Source: Centroberyx gerrardi
Lineage: Eukaryota > Chordata > Actinopteri > Beryciformes > Berycidae
Length of the DNA stretch: 64,000 nt
Direction of reading: 5' to 3'
NCBI RefSeq assembly: GCF_048128805.1
Contig: NC_136010.1
Location: forward strand, 15,665,980 to 15,729,979
Shown: positions 39,765-51,513 of the stretch, one piece after another
Layout: each line of letters starts with the position of its first letter
Position numbering within the stretch: position 1 is the stretch's first letter
The notes under the pieces: generated by a model
Seen by the model: only the letters and a program-made list of their open reading frames with translations
What the model was told of the DNA's origin: nothing
Databases searched by the model: none
Program-made: the position numbers and the translations under genes

Positions 39765-40672
39765 GCAGCCTGTTGCACCAGCTGAGCGTGCACTCAATCG
39801 TAAGTTTGGGTGTAAAGACTACACCAAACATTACGTTGAAAGTAGTTCGTTTGACACTGAGGCTGTGTCTTTGTTTAACTGCACCATGGACACTTAAGGC
39901 ACTTCTTAACTAGCAGAGTGTAAAGGGAGCACTAACCAAAACATTGTCGCATGGGGACACTTTCACCTTCTGTTTCCAATAACGAGTGTGCCAAAATTAA
40001 CTTGTGCCTCAATTAACAGTAGCCTTAGTTAATATTGGCTAACTCACACAACAGTGAAAGAAGAGGATAAATCTAGCTAGTTTAACATCACCAAACGTCA
40101 ACAAATAGGAACATTATCTAGTGCATATTAGGATTCATTTGTAGTTTGTCTCCCATACCCACATAAATATGTGTATACAACTAGATGTAATTAGTGACAA
40201 TAGTATCATCAAATGGTTTAATCGTGAATTTCAACAGGCTAAAAGCTATGTAGCTAGTTAGGCATAATGCAAGTCTCCCTATGACTAATAATATTGTTGG
40301 AAAGTGATATTTAGTGTAATGCCAGCTAGCTAATATTGTAGTTTGGTTCTTCATCAGTTCAGTGATCTAATTTCATTTTGCCAACAAATTTGTTATTTGT
40401 TAAACCAGATCCTCTAGCAAGTTTTCCCATCTATCAAATCGATGCCATGCCCACAAATATTGTATGGAAGACTTTGCACACAGTGGGATGTAGGTGTAAG
40501 TTTGTATATAAGTGGCTATGTAGACATAAGTTGTAAGGTAGGCTGTATGTCTACATTGGAACTATTTTAATTGGTGCAACCAATACAATTTAAGTACTGT
40601 ATAAACTTAGTGAGAATTTACATCCAAACTAGTCTACATCTGAACCTAAGTTTAACTGGTGCAACAGGCTGC
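39765..40672. mobile_element. 908-bp non-autonomous DNA transposon
   Basis: GCAGCCTGTTGCACCAG at 39765-39781 is repeated exactly in inverse orientation at 40656-40672. Subterminal sequence is also related (CGTAAGTTTGG near the left, AACTTAGGTTCAG reading in from the right). No convincing target duplication could be defined at the borders, so the superfamily is uncertain. There is no transposase-like frame inside. Confidence 0.7.
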
Positions 40673-41994
40673 AGGTCTCCCATGAGGCCACTCTCACTCT
40701 CTCCACTCACTAATGAAGAACCGCCTCGGGCCAGGCCAGGGGCTTGAGGTTACGTACCTCCGATCTCTGCGCATAAAGGAATCAGCAGCACCCATCTTAG
40801 AGAGATAAACAGTACAGGGCTCTGACTCACTGGCTCAGTCTGTGGAAATGTCTGCTGTTCCTGGCCACTGCTGAAGCTCCGTCTCTCCGTGCTTTCTGCT
40901 CTGTGGGAAATAGCGCTGCTGTCTGAAACAGCCGCAGAAGACCCATCACATGGTTTGGGAAAGATCATTTTGGAATCAGACATTTCAGGGCCTGACTCTC
41001 ACTCAAACGTGGACCATCATGCAGTGTCGTTTCTAGTGGGACTTTGTTAATGCACTGCTATGACCTTGATCTATGACTCAAACAGAAAAAAATGAAGAAT
41101 CAGTGGCTGTCTGTATCTTCCTGTAAGGTTTTCAGTTTTGCCCATGTTGATTGTTCACTCTGTACATCATTATCAAGTTCAGTAATCACCAATCAAACCC
41201 ACATTAGGAGCTGGTATTCTTCAAAACAAAGATTGTTTCTTCCACTTGGACTGTCTGACTATCTCTAATATCTCTCCACCCATCAGCATCTAAAGTGACA
41301 ATCCATGTGAAGTTAACAGTTACAGCTCATTCGTGCTCTTGTTGTTGCCCCACTAAATATTCAAATTGCTTGCTAAATTAATTGCATTTGAGTTGCATGT
41401 TTCTGGTGGTGGAGGCAATACCTAGTCCTGTTAATCATTCATGTATTAGTAATGTGTGCAGCTGTTCTCCTCTCAGCCAGAGCACCCTCCTCTCTTCCCC
41501 CCCCCCTTCTGACTTTGCCATGTGTGGCTCAAATCAAACTGTGCACTCTCTAATCCATACACACTCAAGTAAAGCCATCAGCCCATACACAATGGTGCTA
41601 GTCCTGTGGGCAGAAATTGTATTGTTTGCATGTTAATGTGTTGATCTTGTTTTTTCATAAACCTTGAATGGATTTTAGAGGATCTGGACCAGTGATGGTT
41701 TTGAATGTGTGTGTGTGTATGTGTATGTGAAAGTGAGAGAGAATGTGTACTGTGCTTCCCATAGTATTTTTCATAATAAATTGCTTGGATCTCTGTAATT
41801 CATTTTGCTATATAGACCTGATATACACCACTGGGGAATCTACTGTTTTCCACATAATAGTCTAGAATATTGATTTCTCCTCTTTACTCCCTTTTTCCCC
41901 ATCTTTTCCTCTTTCCCTTCCCCTACTCATTCACTCTCTCTCTCTTTTGTGACTTTATCTCCTTATTCCTTTGTTCCTCGCCTCTTCTCCACAG

Positions 41995-42049
41995 CAGGAG
42001 TACCCGTGTCCCCTGCAGGAGTCACGCTGAGGAGCATGTTGTGACGGCC
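41995..42049 (+). other. prickle2: prickle2 5'UTR portion of first coding exon, with mini-uORF
   Basis: The acceptor is a pyrimidine-rich tract ending in CTCCACAG (41994). The leader contains ATG-TTG-TGA (42036-42044), a two-codon upstream ORF that stops five bases before the main ATG at 42050. Translation is also open in the main frame from the exon start, but no upstream in-frame ATG exists. Confidence 0.7.
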
Positions 42050-42181
42050 ATGCCTCTGGAGATGGAGAAGACCATCACCAAGCTCATGTACGACTTCCAG
42101 AGGAACTCCACCTCTGACGACGACTCTGGGTGCGCGCTGGAGGAATACGCCTGGGTTCCCCCTGGCCTCAGCCCTGAACAG
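42050..42181 (+). CDS. prickle2: prickle2 coding exon 1 (start, N-terminus)
   Basis: Encodes residues 1-44, from [12 protein letters not shown] to PPGLSPEQ, including the conserved [20 protein letters not shown] that leads into the PET domain. It ends at ACAG|GTACAC in phase 0. Human PRICKLE2 starts four codons earlier (MVTV), where this genome has VVTA, so the start is the ATG at 42050. Confidence 0.93.
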
Positions 42182-45100
42182 GTACACACACACACACACA
42201 CAAACCAAATCTGTCGTTTCCCCTCGCTTCCCTTTCAAATCACAGATATTCAACTCACATTTAAAAAGTAGTGTTTAGCCCCAAACCCAGTAACACACCC
42301 ATAACCACGCCTTGCACTGGATAAGCATAAGTAGTCCATCAGCCAGTGCTTATTTCGAGTCACCTTTAGTCCGGCATTGCCAGACCATATCAAATTGAAC
42401 TGTATCGGTCAGAGGAATTTAATTATTTGTGCGATAATGTGTCTGTGACATTTTCCTAATCATCCAAGATGGAAAATTCACTGATCTGAGACAAGGCAGT
42501 AAAACAAGACGGCGGGTCGTTATTGTTTTTAAATCCCCTTCATGGTGTTTTGGTCATGTGGGGTTGGAGGGGAGAGGAGGGAGGGCAGGGATGACATGCA
42601 CATATCACAGAGAAATAGCTGTCAGACATTTCATGGAAGAATAATCGTGAAGAAGTTTCTGAGCTGTCAGTGTTAAAGCTGCCACTGTGTAGGAATCAAG
42701 GTCACAGTCTAGCAGAATGACAACCATAACCAAACCATGAAAAGGAACCGCAGACCAATTAGTTGATTTGTCCGAAGGACAGAAATGACGCAATGCTATG
42801 TTGACTGAATCGCTCTGTGACTCAAAATATTTGATCCTATATTATTTATCAACCATTTGTATTCAATTGTATGGGATTGTGGTTTGTGTTGTAATGATAT
42901 TTGCTGATATGATGATGATGATGATATGGGCCTGTGACTTGACAAAGCCCCAAAAACCTCCCAGATTGCAGTAAATGGCATTGCTCTAATCACCTAAAGA
43001 GAACATCAAGCATATAATTCCTTTTTTTTTCTATAAAAAAGACTGAAACATGTGAATATGGCCATTCTTATTCCATTTAAGGATGCTGTTGAAATATGGA
43101 GCATCAGTTTGTTCTGTGTTCTCTAGTTTAGTAGATCATTGCAATTTGAGCCAGCAAATGTTTGGATGACTCAAATGTGTGGCAAAATCTTTACACCCAC
43201 ATTCCAAAATGCCCTGTCTGGACCAATTTGCACTTTAAATGCCTTTTAATCGCTTGCATAATCAAGGAAATGTAAACAATTGTGCACATTTGATAGGAGG
43301 TATTTTCAAATCATTTCATATTTGTGATCAGTGCGTTCATCAGTGAGGAAATCGACGGTTCAGATAAGCAAGGTTCTGTTCAACTATTGGGTCAGGCTCT
43401 GAACACTTCTGTCTTTATTTTGTAAGTGCAGCACTGTAGTGCAGCAGGCCTCCTAGGGCTCTGTTAACAGATGACAGGCTGAGCTGATAACAGTCATTTT
43501 CTCCAGTCAGCCATCTTGACAGGATGCTGAAAGAAGCTGCAGCCTCTCTCATCCAACAGCAGATGAAGGAAATTGGAGCTGCCTGTTGCTTTTTGGTGTG
43601 CTTGAATATAATGATTTTTAAGTCCGCCACATCTGGACACTTCTGGATACTAGTTTGAAGATTGTAGATTTCTCTCTGTACAATGTGTTCCTGTGCTTCA
43701 CAATGTAAAAGAAAATCACCAACATTACTTATCTAATGCAGTACAGTTAACTGATTGAATTGTTTGAACATACAGTTCCTAGTTTTGATATTATAATTGC
43801 TTTATTAGTTGTAAGAACAAGTCATAAAGGATGGACTGACCCAGTCACAGATTAAATGACCGTTAACAGTCTATTTGTGACAAAGAAATGACAAAGAAAT
43901 GACTAAGAAATATAGCATAAAAATGACCCAAAAAATACAGCATCATTTCTAATCAAATGGATTTGGGCATTTTCGGATTCTATTTGCTTTGGAAATGATT
44001 GTTGTACAAACCGTGAAAATAAATTCAAATCCTATTGGCAACACCACTTTGAGAGTGATGCTGACACAAATAAAACAACAACAGTGTGAATTCCATGCAG
44101 TTTTTCATCATTTGATTTGAACAACGGCTTATGGTTCAAGTGTTTTACTCCTCAAGTTTCTGGCAGAGTTGCTTCCCCAAATGTTGTGGCCCCCGGCCAA
44201 ACTGTCGACTACTGACTGACTCTGAGCCAGTCACCCAACAGACTCTTGCTATCATATCTGTTGAGTGTGTTCATGAACAGAATGTTGTTTTTTTATTTGT
44301 TGTAACACAACCTATCCTATAATGTAGGTTGTACTCATTTTAAACTCCGTTCACTGTCTAATAATACAGTTGAGTCAGTGAATTAAAGCTATGTTAAGAG
44401 CTTGATATATATAGGATATGATCAGGTAGAGCTTTCCATTGATTATCTGCAACCAAATGATAGAGAACTCAAAACAGACAGAGCTATTAAGGAAACATGT
44501 GAAACCATTAATCCAGTCAAAACTGTTTTTACAACCTGTTCGGTCTAACAGGATGTTTGACAGTAAAAAAAGAAGTCTGTAAAGTATGAGAAGTGAGTAC
44601 TCAGTGATGATACAGTTGTAGCCCTTTTCAAAGGTTCCCCGTTTTCCAGCCTTTCAAAAAGATTCTGGGGGAGAGAAGTCTTCCACCTCAAATGACCACT
44701 TGGTTACAAAACTGCCATGAGACTCAGTGTCACTCTCCATAGCATATATAAACAAGTGGGTGGACTACTGAGGATCTGGGGGGCACCAGTCCATCACAGA
44801 GCCACGCCCCCTTCCCCTCTCGCTCTCTACCACTTATTCACATTTTCCATAATGTGTAGTAGGCAGAAACAAGCTGAAAACAGTGTGTTTCAGGACTATT
44901 TAAGAAAACGTGTGGAAATGCATTCTGATAGATCGAGAACGTTGTACTTTTGTTGGTGGTAATGCAGACTTAATATGTGACACCAGGTGTTTAAATTATG
45001 TTAATTATGCAAATTGGTCCACAGCCATTTCAACAATATAGAGCTTTACTCTGCAGTGAAAACTAGATCATTTTGTGTCAAAGACTGTATTGAAAATCAG

Positions 45101-48100
45101 TGACATATGACAAGAATCCTTTGTGCCATCAGATGGGTGTGTACTTCTCAAACACTAATCATATTTTTATTTTATAGTTTTATCGTTTTTTCTCCATTTC
45201 ACCCGCTGACTTGCAAACATAAAAGGAGTGCTAGGCCATGGATACCAACACAACAAGTTCTTCTGGACCATGAATGCTAAGTGCAAAGCGGTATACAAGA
45301 GTGTAACTCAGGTTTCTTCAGCAATCTGAGTGTTGGCTGGTGAAAACTGAAAGAGCCGGATGCTGTTCAAGGTTGCATCTGCTGCAGCAGCACAGGACTC
45401 ATTGTCTCACACACTTTCAATTCCAGACACTGATTTTCAAGGGCAATGATGATGGAGGGCAGAACAAAAACAAACTCTATGCACATGAAGACCATGATAA
45501 ATTAATTTGAAACTGCTTTCACATTCATTTGGGTGGATTTTAACCATTTCCAGGCATGGCACCACTAAAATGAAATAATGAAACATGGTAGATTATGTGA
45601 AGTCGACTACCTTTACCTCAGTACAATAAATGCATAATGAGTCAGTTGCCATGGCTACAAAATTACCTCACTGTAGTGCTTACCTTATCCCTAATTATTG
45701 AACGATCTTAAGTTTGTAGCTATTTTCAGAACCATGAGCTTTGTTTCGTGTGTTTGTTTCAGGTGCATCAGTATTATAACTCCCTACCAGAAGAGAAGGT
45801 TCCCTATATAAACAGCCCCGGAGAGAAATATCGCATCAAACAACTGCTTCACCAGTTGCCACCACATGACAACGAGGTACAGAACTTTCCATACTGCAGT
45901 AAATTTGTGTCACTCATTTATACATTAACAGATTGTGTGTTTTAATATAACTTCCAGTAGCTAGGAAGCATTCTAACTTTCTGATATAAAGACAGATGTG
46001 GCAGATGAGCCTACTTGAAGTGATGATTAACTGTGTTGGCCAGGTCCGTTACTGTAACACTCTGGATGACGAGGAGAAAAGAGAGCTTAAGCTCTTCAGC
46101 AACCAACGGAAGAAGGAGAACTTGGGCAGGGGCAACGTCCGTCCTTTCCCCCTCACCATCAACGGGGCCATCTGTGAACAGGTACAGCCAACAGCTAGCG
46201 TCCCTTCCCTTTGTTTCCCCTGTTGTCCTCCTCTTCACTGACAGAAGGTAACAATTGCCAGCCCAACACTTTTCATAGTTTCTCCCTGTCTAAGGAATTT
46301 GCATTATCCTAAATCTGCCCATTTCATAAATGACATGAGATTTGCTTGCCTGTGCTTCTTTTTTGATGTTTCATCAGATAGATGAAACAGATTAGAAGTA
46401 GAAAACACTTCAATCTTGAAAGATCATATTCATTTCAAGTGCCATTTTCTCACCCCCCTCCCTTCCCCTCTCTTCTCCACACATTTATTTTTGCATTCAT
46501 CTTTTTTTCTCTCCTTCTTTCCCCATCCCTATTTCCTCATCACTCTGCATCCCCCTCTTTCCTTTCCCCTCTCTCTCTCTCTTTCTCTCTCCCTCTCTCC
46601 CTCTCTCTCCTTTCTAGTGTGGGGGTCAGATAAACGGAGGAGACATTGTGGTGTTTGCTGCGAGAGCGGGCCACGGGCAATGCTGGCACCCGCATTGCTT
46701 TGTCTGCAGCATGTGTGAGGAACTGCTGGTGGATCTCATCTACTTCTACCAGGATGGCAAGATCTACTGTGGCCGGCACCATGCCGAGAGGCTGAAACCC
46801 CGCTGCTGTGCCTGTGATGAGGTGCGCCTGTCTGGGCTCACAGCCCTTCAGGGCTGGAAATGGTTGAATAGCAAAGAGGCTTGGATGGGGTTTAAACTGG
46901 TCTGTAGTGAAAAGATGTCTCAGTATTCTTGCCATGTCTCAGAAAGGCCATGTCTGATTGTTTTCTACTTAATGTGTGGCAAGCAGGCCTTTACTGAGTT
47001 AAAAATGTGTCTTTCATTTTTCATTCCCCCGTCACCTCCATTCATCTCAATCGCATCAGTTTCTCTCTGTAGAATATCTGCGCTGATAAATGTGATGTCT
47101 CGGTCATGCAGATAATCTTTGCTGATGAGTGCACCAAGGCAGAGGGCAGGCACTGGCACATGAAGCACTTCTGTTGCTTTGAGTGTGAGGCTACGCTCGG
47201 CGGCCAGCGCTACATCATGAAGGACGGACGGCCACACTGCTGTAACTGCTTCGAGTCCCTTTACGCAGAGTACTGTGACGCATGTGGAGAACACATAGGT
47301 ACAGCACTCCGGACATGTTTCCTGCACATTTCTATTATTACTTTAACAGCACAAACATACATGAACTGTTAACAGCACACTTGGGTACGTCTTTCTTACA
47401 CTCACTTCACAGAAAACCTCTAACAGCTATTTAGGAAGCAGATTTAAATGTGGGTAACATTAGCCCTCTGAGCCCCGTGTAGCACACAGCTGTGGAGAGG
47501 CGTAGTCGGAGCAGTGAGATGTGGATGGTTATTATCGTCCCAGGCTCCAATAACAGTGAGGAAACTGAGCTTGTTTCAGAGGAAGCCATGTTGTATCCAG
47601 ATGGAGGCTCTGAAAGAAGCTCAGAGCAGATCTACTGAAATGTATTCTCATGTTATATATATATCTCAGTTGAAAAATCATGTGTTTGAGTGTACAATTA
47701 CAAATATTCTCCCTCAGGAGAATAAATCTCTGTGTTTTTACTGGATTTCATTACTCCCAATAAATACCATTTATCAATACACAGGATATGATGTTAATAT
47801 CCCTTGTGCCATAATCCAAGGTGAGCATTCCTATAGAGGCCCAATTCAGAGTTTAACAGAATGATATACTCCCATACCAATGAGTACCATAGAAAACATC
47901 AGGCTACACTGTCATAAATCTACAGCAGATCTCTGTGTTTGTACTGGATTCCATTACTCCCAATAAATACCATTATTGAGAGGAATAATTCATGAAGATT
48001 AGCTTAACCTACTGGCTAAAAGACAGACTGTGCTTGGCTGTGTTCATTACTGGGAGTGCTAAAATCATGCACCATGGATTTAGAAGGAGAACAATCTTAT

Positions 48101-50392
48101 ACTAGTATTGAATATATGTCAGAGTAGCTGCCATCACCTGACGATTTTAAAACAGTGGAGCCTAGAGATGGCCCAAGTATACTAACTATTATTAACCATT
48201 AAACTTGTAACTGGTATGTTAAGTGTTAAAGTTATGGTTATCTCTTCCCCATCTGGCTGTAGGCATTGACCAAGGTCAGATGACGTATGACGGGCAACAC
48301 TGGCACGCTACTGAGGAATGCTTCTGCTGTGCCCGCTGCAAGCGCTCGCTGCTGGGCCGCCCCTTCCTGCCAAAACAGGGGCAGATCTTCTGCTCACGGT
48401 CCTGCAGCGCTGGACAGGTGCTTAACAAAACATATGACTAATATTTTATTGGTTGAATTAATTTTCTGTATGTCATCTGTATACTTAGAGATGATATATG
48501 TATACATTGATTAGCAGTTTAATCATCTTACTAATTAGTTGTATTTCAACCAATCAGGATCCAGATGAGTCTGACTCCTCAGACTCAGCTTTCCAGAGTG
48601 CCCGTTCCCGCGAGTCCCGCCACAGCACCAAGATTGGGAAAAAAGAGCGCCGGAATGCCGAGCAGGAACGGCGGAGCGCTGAGGCCCGCCAGCCGGCTCC
48701 TCCGCCCTTGCCTGACCGTCTGTCTGCCGAGATTGACCCCCTGTCTGTTCAGATGGACCGCTTGAGCCTCTCGTCTGGCCAGACCCCGAGCAGGACCCCC
48801 AGCCGCACGCCCAGCCGCACCCCGAGCCGCGCCCCGAGCCTGAACCAAGTGTGGATGAGCCGGGATGAACCCTACGCCCCCGCTGCGTATGAGACCTCCC
48901 AACGGGAACCCTCCCCTGCTGCGACACCTATACAGCTGCTGGGGCAGTGTAACCCCAGGCAGGGCTACAATCCCACCCCGAACCCCCACCCTCCAGCCCA
49001 GAGCCCTGTCAACCCAGGGCAGAGGCCTGACTCCTGGGGGAAGGAGCAAGGTAACGCCAAGAGAACCCCCATGGCCGCCCTCAGGGGCCACTCCTTCAAT
49101 GAGAACTGGACCCACCATGGCCAGGATGAGTTCAGGCCCAACAAGCTACGCACCCAGATGAGCTTCAACGAGATGTCCAGCCAGAGCCAGGGCTTCTCAG
49201 ACAAGAGGAGCATCAGCCTGCATGGATTCCAGAGGGACAGCAGGCCCCCGCTGACCAGGAGGAACCCCATTAATGCCATGAGCTTCAATGAACCCCTCAC
49301 TCCTCTAGAACAGACCCCTCGTGGATCCATGGAGTCCCTCACAATGTCCAATGCTACAGGTACAGTGATATATGATACAGTATCTGATACAATATGAGAC
49401 AATGCTATATAATATGAACAACTGATGTGCGATGTATGCTTTTTACAGGTAACTCTCTGGATGGGGTCAGTAAGCGTCAGGAGCATCTGTCCAGGTTCTC
49501 AATGCCTGACCTGAGTAAGGACTCTGGTGTGAATGTGTCTGAGAAGAGCAACATGGGCACCCTAAGCTCCTCAGTCCAGTTCCACAGCACAGAGTCCCTG
49601 TCCTCTCGCCCCTATGGGAACATGGATGCTCCGTTGAGAGTGGGATACCCCCTGCAGTACTGGGACGGCCCGCAACCACTGGCCTTTGAAGGCAAAGGTC
49701 GCGTTGGGCTGGTAGGCAGCAGCGGAAACCTGCGCATGATTCCCATGAGTGAGAGAATCCCCCGTCGGCACCCAAACGGGCAGGAGCCTGTATCCCAGCA
49801 ACAGCAGCCACAACCGAGACGCCGCAAACACCATCGCGGTAACCATGGTAACGGCCAGCACCGCAGCGGGCGCCACCACAAACGCTCTCGCCGTTCCCGC
49901 TCCGACAACGCCCTGCACCTGGTGGCTGACCGGCCTGCTCAGATGGTGGAGCCGCCCTACCGCCGCGTCCAGGAGGACTACGACCGCTTCCCCCCCGGCC
50001 ACGCTGCCAGGGAGCTGTTTGGCCTGGGACCAGCAGGGTGCAGGCAGCAGTCCTACCGGCCCTGTCCCCGCACCACCTCTGATCTCACCCTGCAGAATGC
50101 TGGTTGGCAACCCGCGGGGCTGGGTGGGCCATACTGGGGCGATGGCTACAGGGAGGGGGCTGACCCCTGGTGCTCCAGCTGTTCCTCTTCCTCGGAGTCT
50201 GAGGAAGATGAGGGTTATTTCCTGGGGGAACCCATCCCTCGGCCTGTGCAGCTGCGCTACATCAACGAGGAGCTGCGCCACCGTTACAGCCCCTCTGGGA
50301 TGGGGGGTCATCATGGACCTCTGCATGGACCGATTCATGGCCAGCTGCACACTCGCCAGAGGAGGAAGAGCAAAAACTGTATAATTTCCTAG
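42050..50392 (+). CDS. prickle2: Prickle planar cell polarity protein 2 (eight coding exons)
   Basis: Cytoplasmic scaffold of the core planar cell polarity pathway, known to act with Vangl against Dishevelled/Frizzled at the membrane; in vertebrates it is also neuronal and synaptic. Coding exons are 42050-42181, 45763-45876, 46044-46181, 46618-46821, 47112-47298, 48263-48417, 48558-49359 and 49449-50392. Every junction is GT/AG, and phases run 0,0,0,0,1,0,1, giving 891 residues (human PRICKLE2 is about 844). The PET domain spans about residues 14-120. LIM1 (about 126-190) shows ligands C126, C129, H152, C155, C158 and C161; LIM2 is about 190-250 and LIM3 about 251-308. A disordered tail with [14 protein letters not shown] and a basic [14 protein letters not shown] stretch leads to the KNCIIS prenylation box. 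NVRPFP and [15 protein letters not shown] match PRICKLE2 rather than PRICKLE1. The a/b copy is not resolved. Confidence 0.95.
42182..45762 (+). other. prickle2: prickle2 intron between coding exons 1 and 2
   Basis: A 3.6-kb intron that opens with a short CA array. No other gene, RNA or clear transposon ends were found. It contains A/T-rich unique sequence and small repeat-like fragments. Confidence 0.8.
45763..45876 (+). CDS. prickle2: prickle2 coding exon 2 (PET domain)
   Basis: Residues 45-82, from [15 protein letters not shown] to QLPPHDNE, form the central PET segment. The acceptor is TTTGTTTCAG and the donor GAG|GTACAG; both borders are in phase 0. Confidence 0.93.
46044..46181 (+). CDS. 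prickle2: prickle2 coding exon 3 (end of PET, start of LIM1)
   Basis: Residues 83-128, from [18 protein letters not shown] through [20 protein letters not shown]. The first LIM1 zinc ligand, C126, lies in this exon and the second in the next, a split typical of prickle genes. A 167-bp intron precedes it. Confidence 0.93.
46618..46821 (+). CDS. prickle2: prickle2 coding exon 4 (LIM1)
   Basis: Residues 129-196, from [20 protein letters not shown] through [19 protein letters not shown] to RCCACDE. The exon follows a long CT-rich pyrimidine tract and TTTCTAG acceptor and ends GAG|GTGCGC. Confidence 0.93.
47112..47298 (+). CDS. prickle2: prickle2 coding exon 5 (LIM2)
   Basis: Residues 197-258 plus the first base of 259, from [20 protein letters not shown] to [11 protein letters not shown]. 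This is the most conserved LIM in prickle proteins. The acceptor is TCATGCAG and the donor ATAG|GTACAG, in phase 1. Confidence 0.93.
47299..48262 (+). other. prickle2: prickle2 intron between coding exons 5 and 6
   Basis: A 964-bp AT-rich intron. One motif, CATTACTCCCAATAAATACCAT, occurs twice (about 47749 and 47952), each preceded by related CTCTGTGTTTxTACTGGATT sequence. This indicates a local duplication of about 200 bp. No coding content. Confidence 0.7.
48263..48417 (+). CDS. prickle2: prickle2 coding exon 6 (LIM3)
   Basis: Completes residue 259 and encodes 260-310, from [20 protein letters not shown] to [10 protein letters not shown]. Phase 1 in, phase 0 out. The cysteine/histidine spacing of the third LIM is complete. 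Confidence 0.93.
48558..49359 (+). CDS. prickle2: prickle2 coding exon 7 (post-LIM disordered region)
   Basis: Residues 311-577 and the first base of 578. It begins [20 protein letters not shown] and ends [16 protein letters not shown], both conserved in prickle2. In between the sequence is S/P/R-rich. A tandem TPSR repeat covers about residues 386-405. Donor ACAG|GTACAG, phase 1. Confidence 0.92.
49449..50392 (+). CDS. prickle2: prickle2 coding exon 8 (C-terminus, CaaX)
   Basis: Residues 578-891. It opens with [20 protein letters not shown] and [17 protein letters not shown], conserved in prickle proteins. It then carries a basic histidine/arginine-rich stretch with [14 protein letters not shown], an acidic serine cluster ([20 protein letters not shown]) and the terminal CIIS prenylation signal before TAG at 50390-50392. 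An open frame on the opposite strand is a compositional shadow. Confidence 0.93.
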
Positions 50393-50525
50393 ATGTAGAG
50401 CCAAGAGATGGGGAGGGATGAACAGGAGAGAGAAAGAGATGGGAGAGGGAGAGGTAAGGAGAGCGTGAAAGCAACAGGGAGGGAGAGGGAGTGGGAAGGT
50501 GAGAGTAAGACAGCGGACAGTGAGA

Positions 50526-50537
50526 GTGTGTGTGTGT

Positions 50538-50568
<31 letters not shown>

Positions 50569-50572
50569 GGGG
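50526..50572. repeat. TG array joined to G21 run in prickle2 3'UTR
   Basis: Thirteen TG units run directly into 21 consecutive G residues. The transcript could form a G-quadruplex there, and the tract is prone to length error in sequencing. Confidence 0.9.
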
Positions 50573-51507
50573 AGTAGAAGAAAGCAAAAGGCATTTTTTA
50601 TGTATGTGAGCTTACACAACTCTACACCGGGTAGTGTTTGTGTACACCTACACAGTATGATGTAATCATGAGAGGAAGCTTAGCTGGCTTACACAACAGA
50701 AATGTTTACAATGATGCAGATCAAATCAAGCGATGGCACAAGGAAGCATGGATGGATTAGACTGCTAAATATAGTCTGGTCAGGGCAAATTAATGGGTAT
50801 AACAGTACATGTGTGTGTCTGTGCGTGCAAGAGAGAATGAACAACCCCTTTACAGATTCAAAGGGAAGTACTGGTGAAACCGCAGTGATCCGACTGCTCT
50901 GGACAGCCGCGGGTCACAGCTCAGCGCTCCAGGCTCTGGGCAGTAAACCTATTCTATGTGGACAAATCTGAAATTGTGTTGGGACAGTGACAGCTACGTG
51001 CTAGATTCCAAGCTATGTCTTTGTTTACCTCAGTGGGATCCAAACGCTGCTGGAATATAGTGTTGGCTCGCTAGCCCCGTTATCACCTTGTACAAATAGT
51101 CTGTTGAACCTTGTGCTCTACATAGCCTGCTCTCCATGCTTTACCAAGGACAGAGTGCTAGCTCGCCTCTGCTCCTTGACCATTCAGGCACAGTAACGTC
51201 AGGTATGGTCCCGTTTTCTCTTCTGCAACATGCTTTGTTTTTTGAGAGTTACCTATAGATGATTAATAATAATAACTAATAATAACTAATAATAATAATA
51301 ATAAATTAAAGAATGATACCTGTTAAATGTATATATAGTAATAAAATGTTATTAAAGTAATGGATGTAGTAATGTAAATGTTATGTACATATGGTCTTAA
51401 ATATTTATATATATTATATTTTGTATCTAAAGAATCATTATTTGTATAACATGATGTAGAGATAGGGAGGCTTGCATGTCAATTTGATGTTGTTGTCTCA
51501 TATTGAA

Positions 51508-51513
51508 AATAAA
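51508..51513 (+). terminator. prickle2: Polyadenylation signal AATAAA of prickle2
   Basis: A canonical hexamer about 1.1 kb after the stop codon, followed by T/G-rich sequence about 20-50 bp downstream. An earlier AATAAA lies at about 51340-51345 and may give an alternative shorter end. Confidence 0.55.

Larger units (their letters stand above)
21493..41994 (+). other. prickle2: Large first intron of prickle2 (inferred)
   Basis: The roughly 20.5-kb stretch between the donor at 21493 and the acceptor at 41994 contains no recognisable coding exon on either strand. It holds TG/CA arrays (21794-21897, 28808-28840, 30163-30214, 33541-33586, 34203-34242, 34421-34456, 36329-36391), a CT array (32819-32854), a short CTG array (about 27041-27064), two inverted-repeat elements listed separately, and AT-rich blocks dense in homeodomain- and SOX-type words. 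Long 5' introns with enhancers are typical of developmental genes such as prickle. Confidence 0.5.

Noticed and set aside
48585..49118. 177-codon minus-strand frame
   Set aside because: Shadow of prickle2 exon 7.
49571..50587. 338-codon open frame on the minus strand
   Set aside because: It lies opposite GC-rich prickle2 exon 8, whose frame is conserved. It is a compositional shadow ending in CA/C-run repeats.
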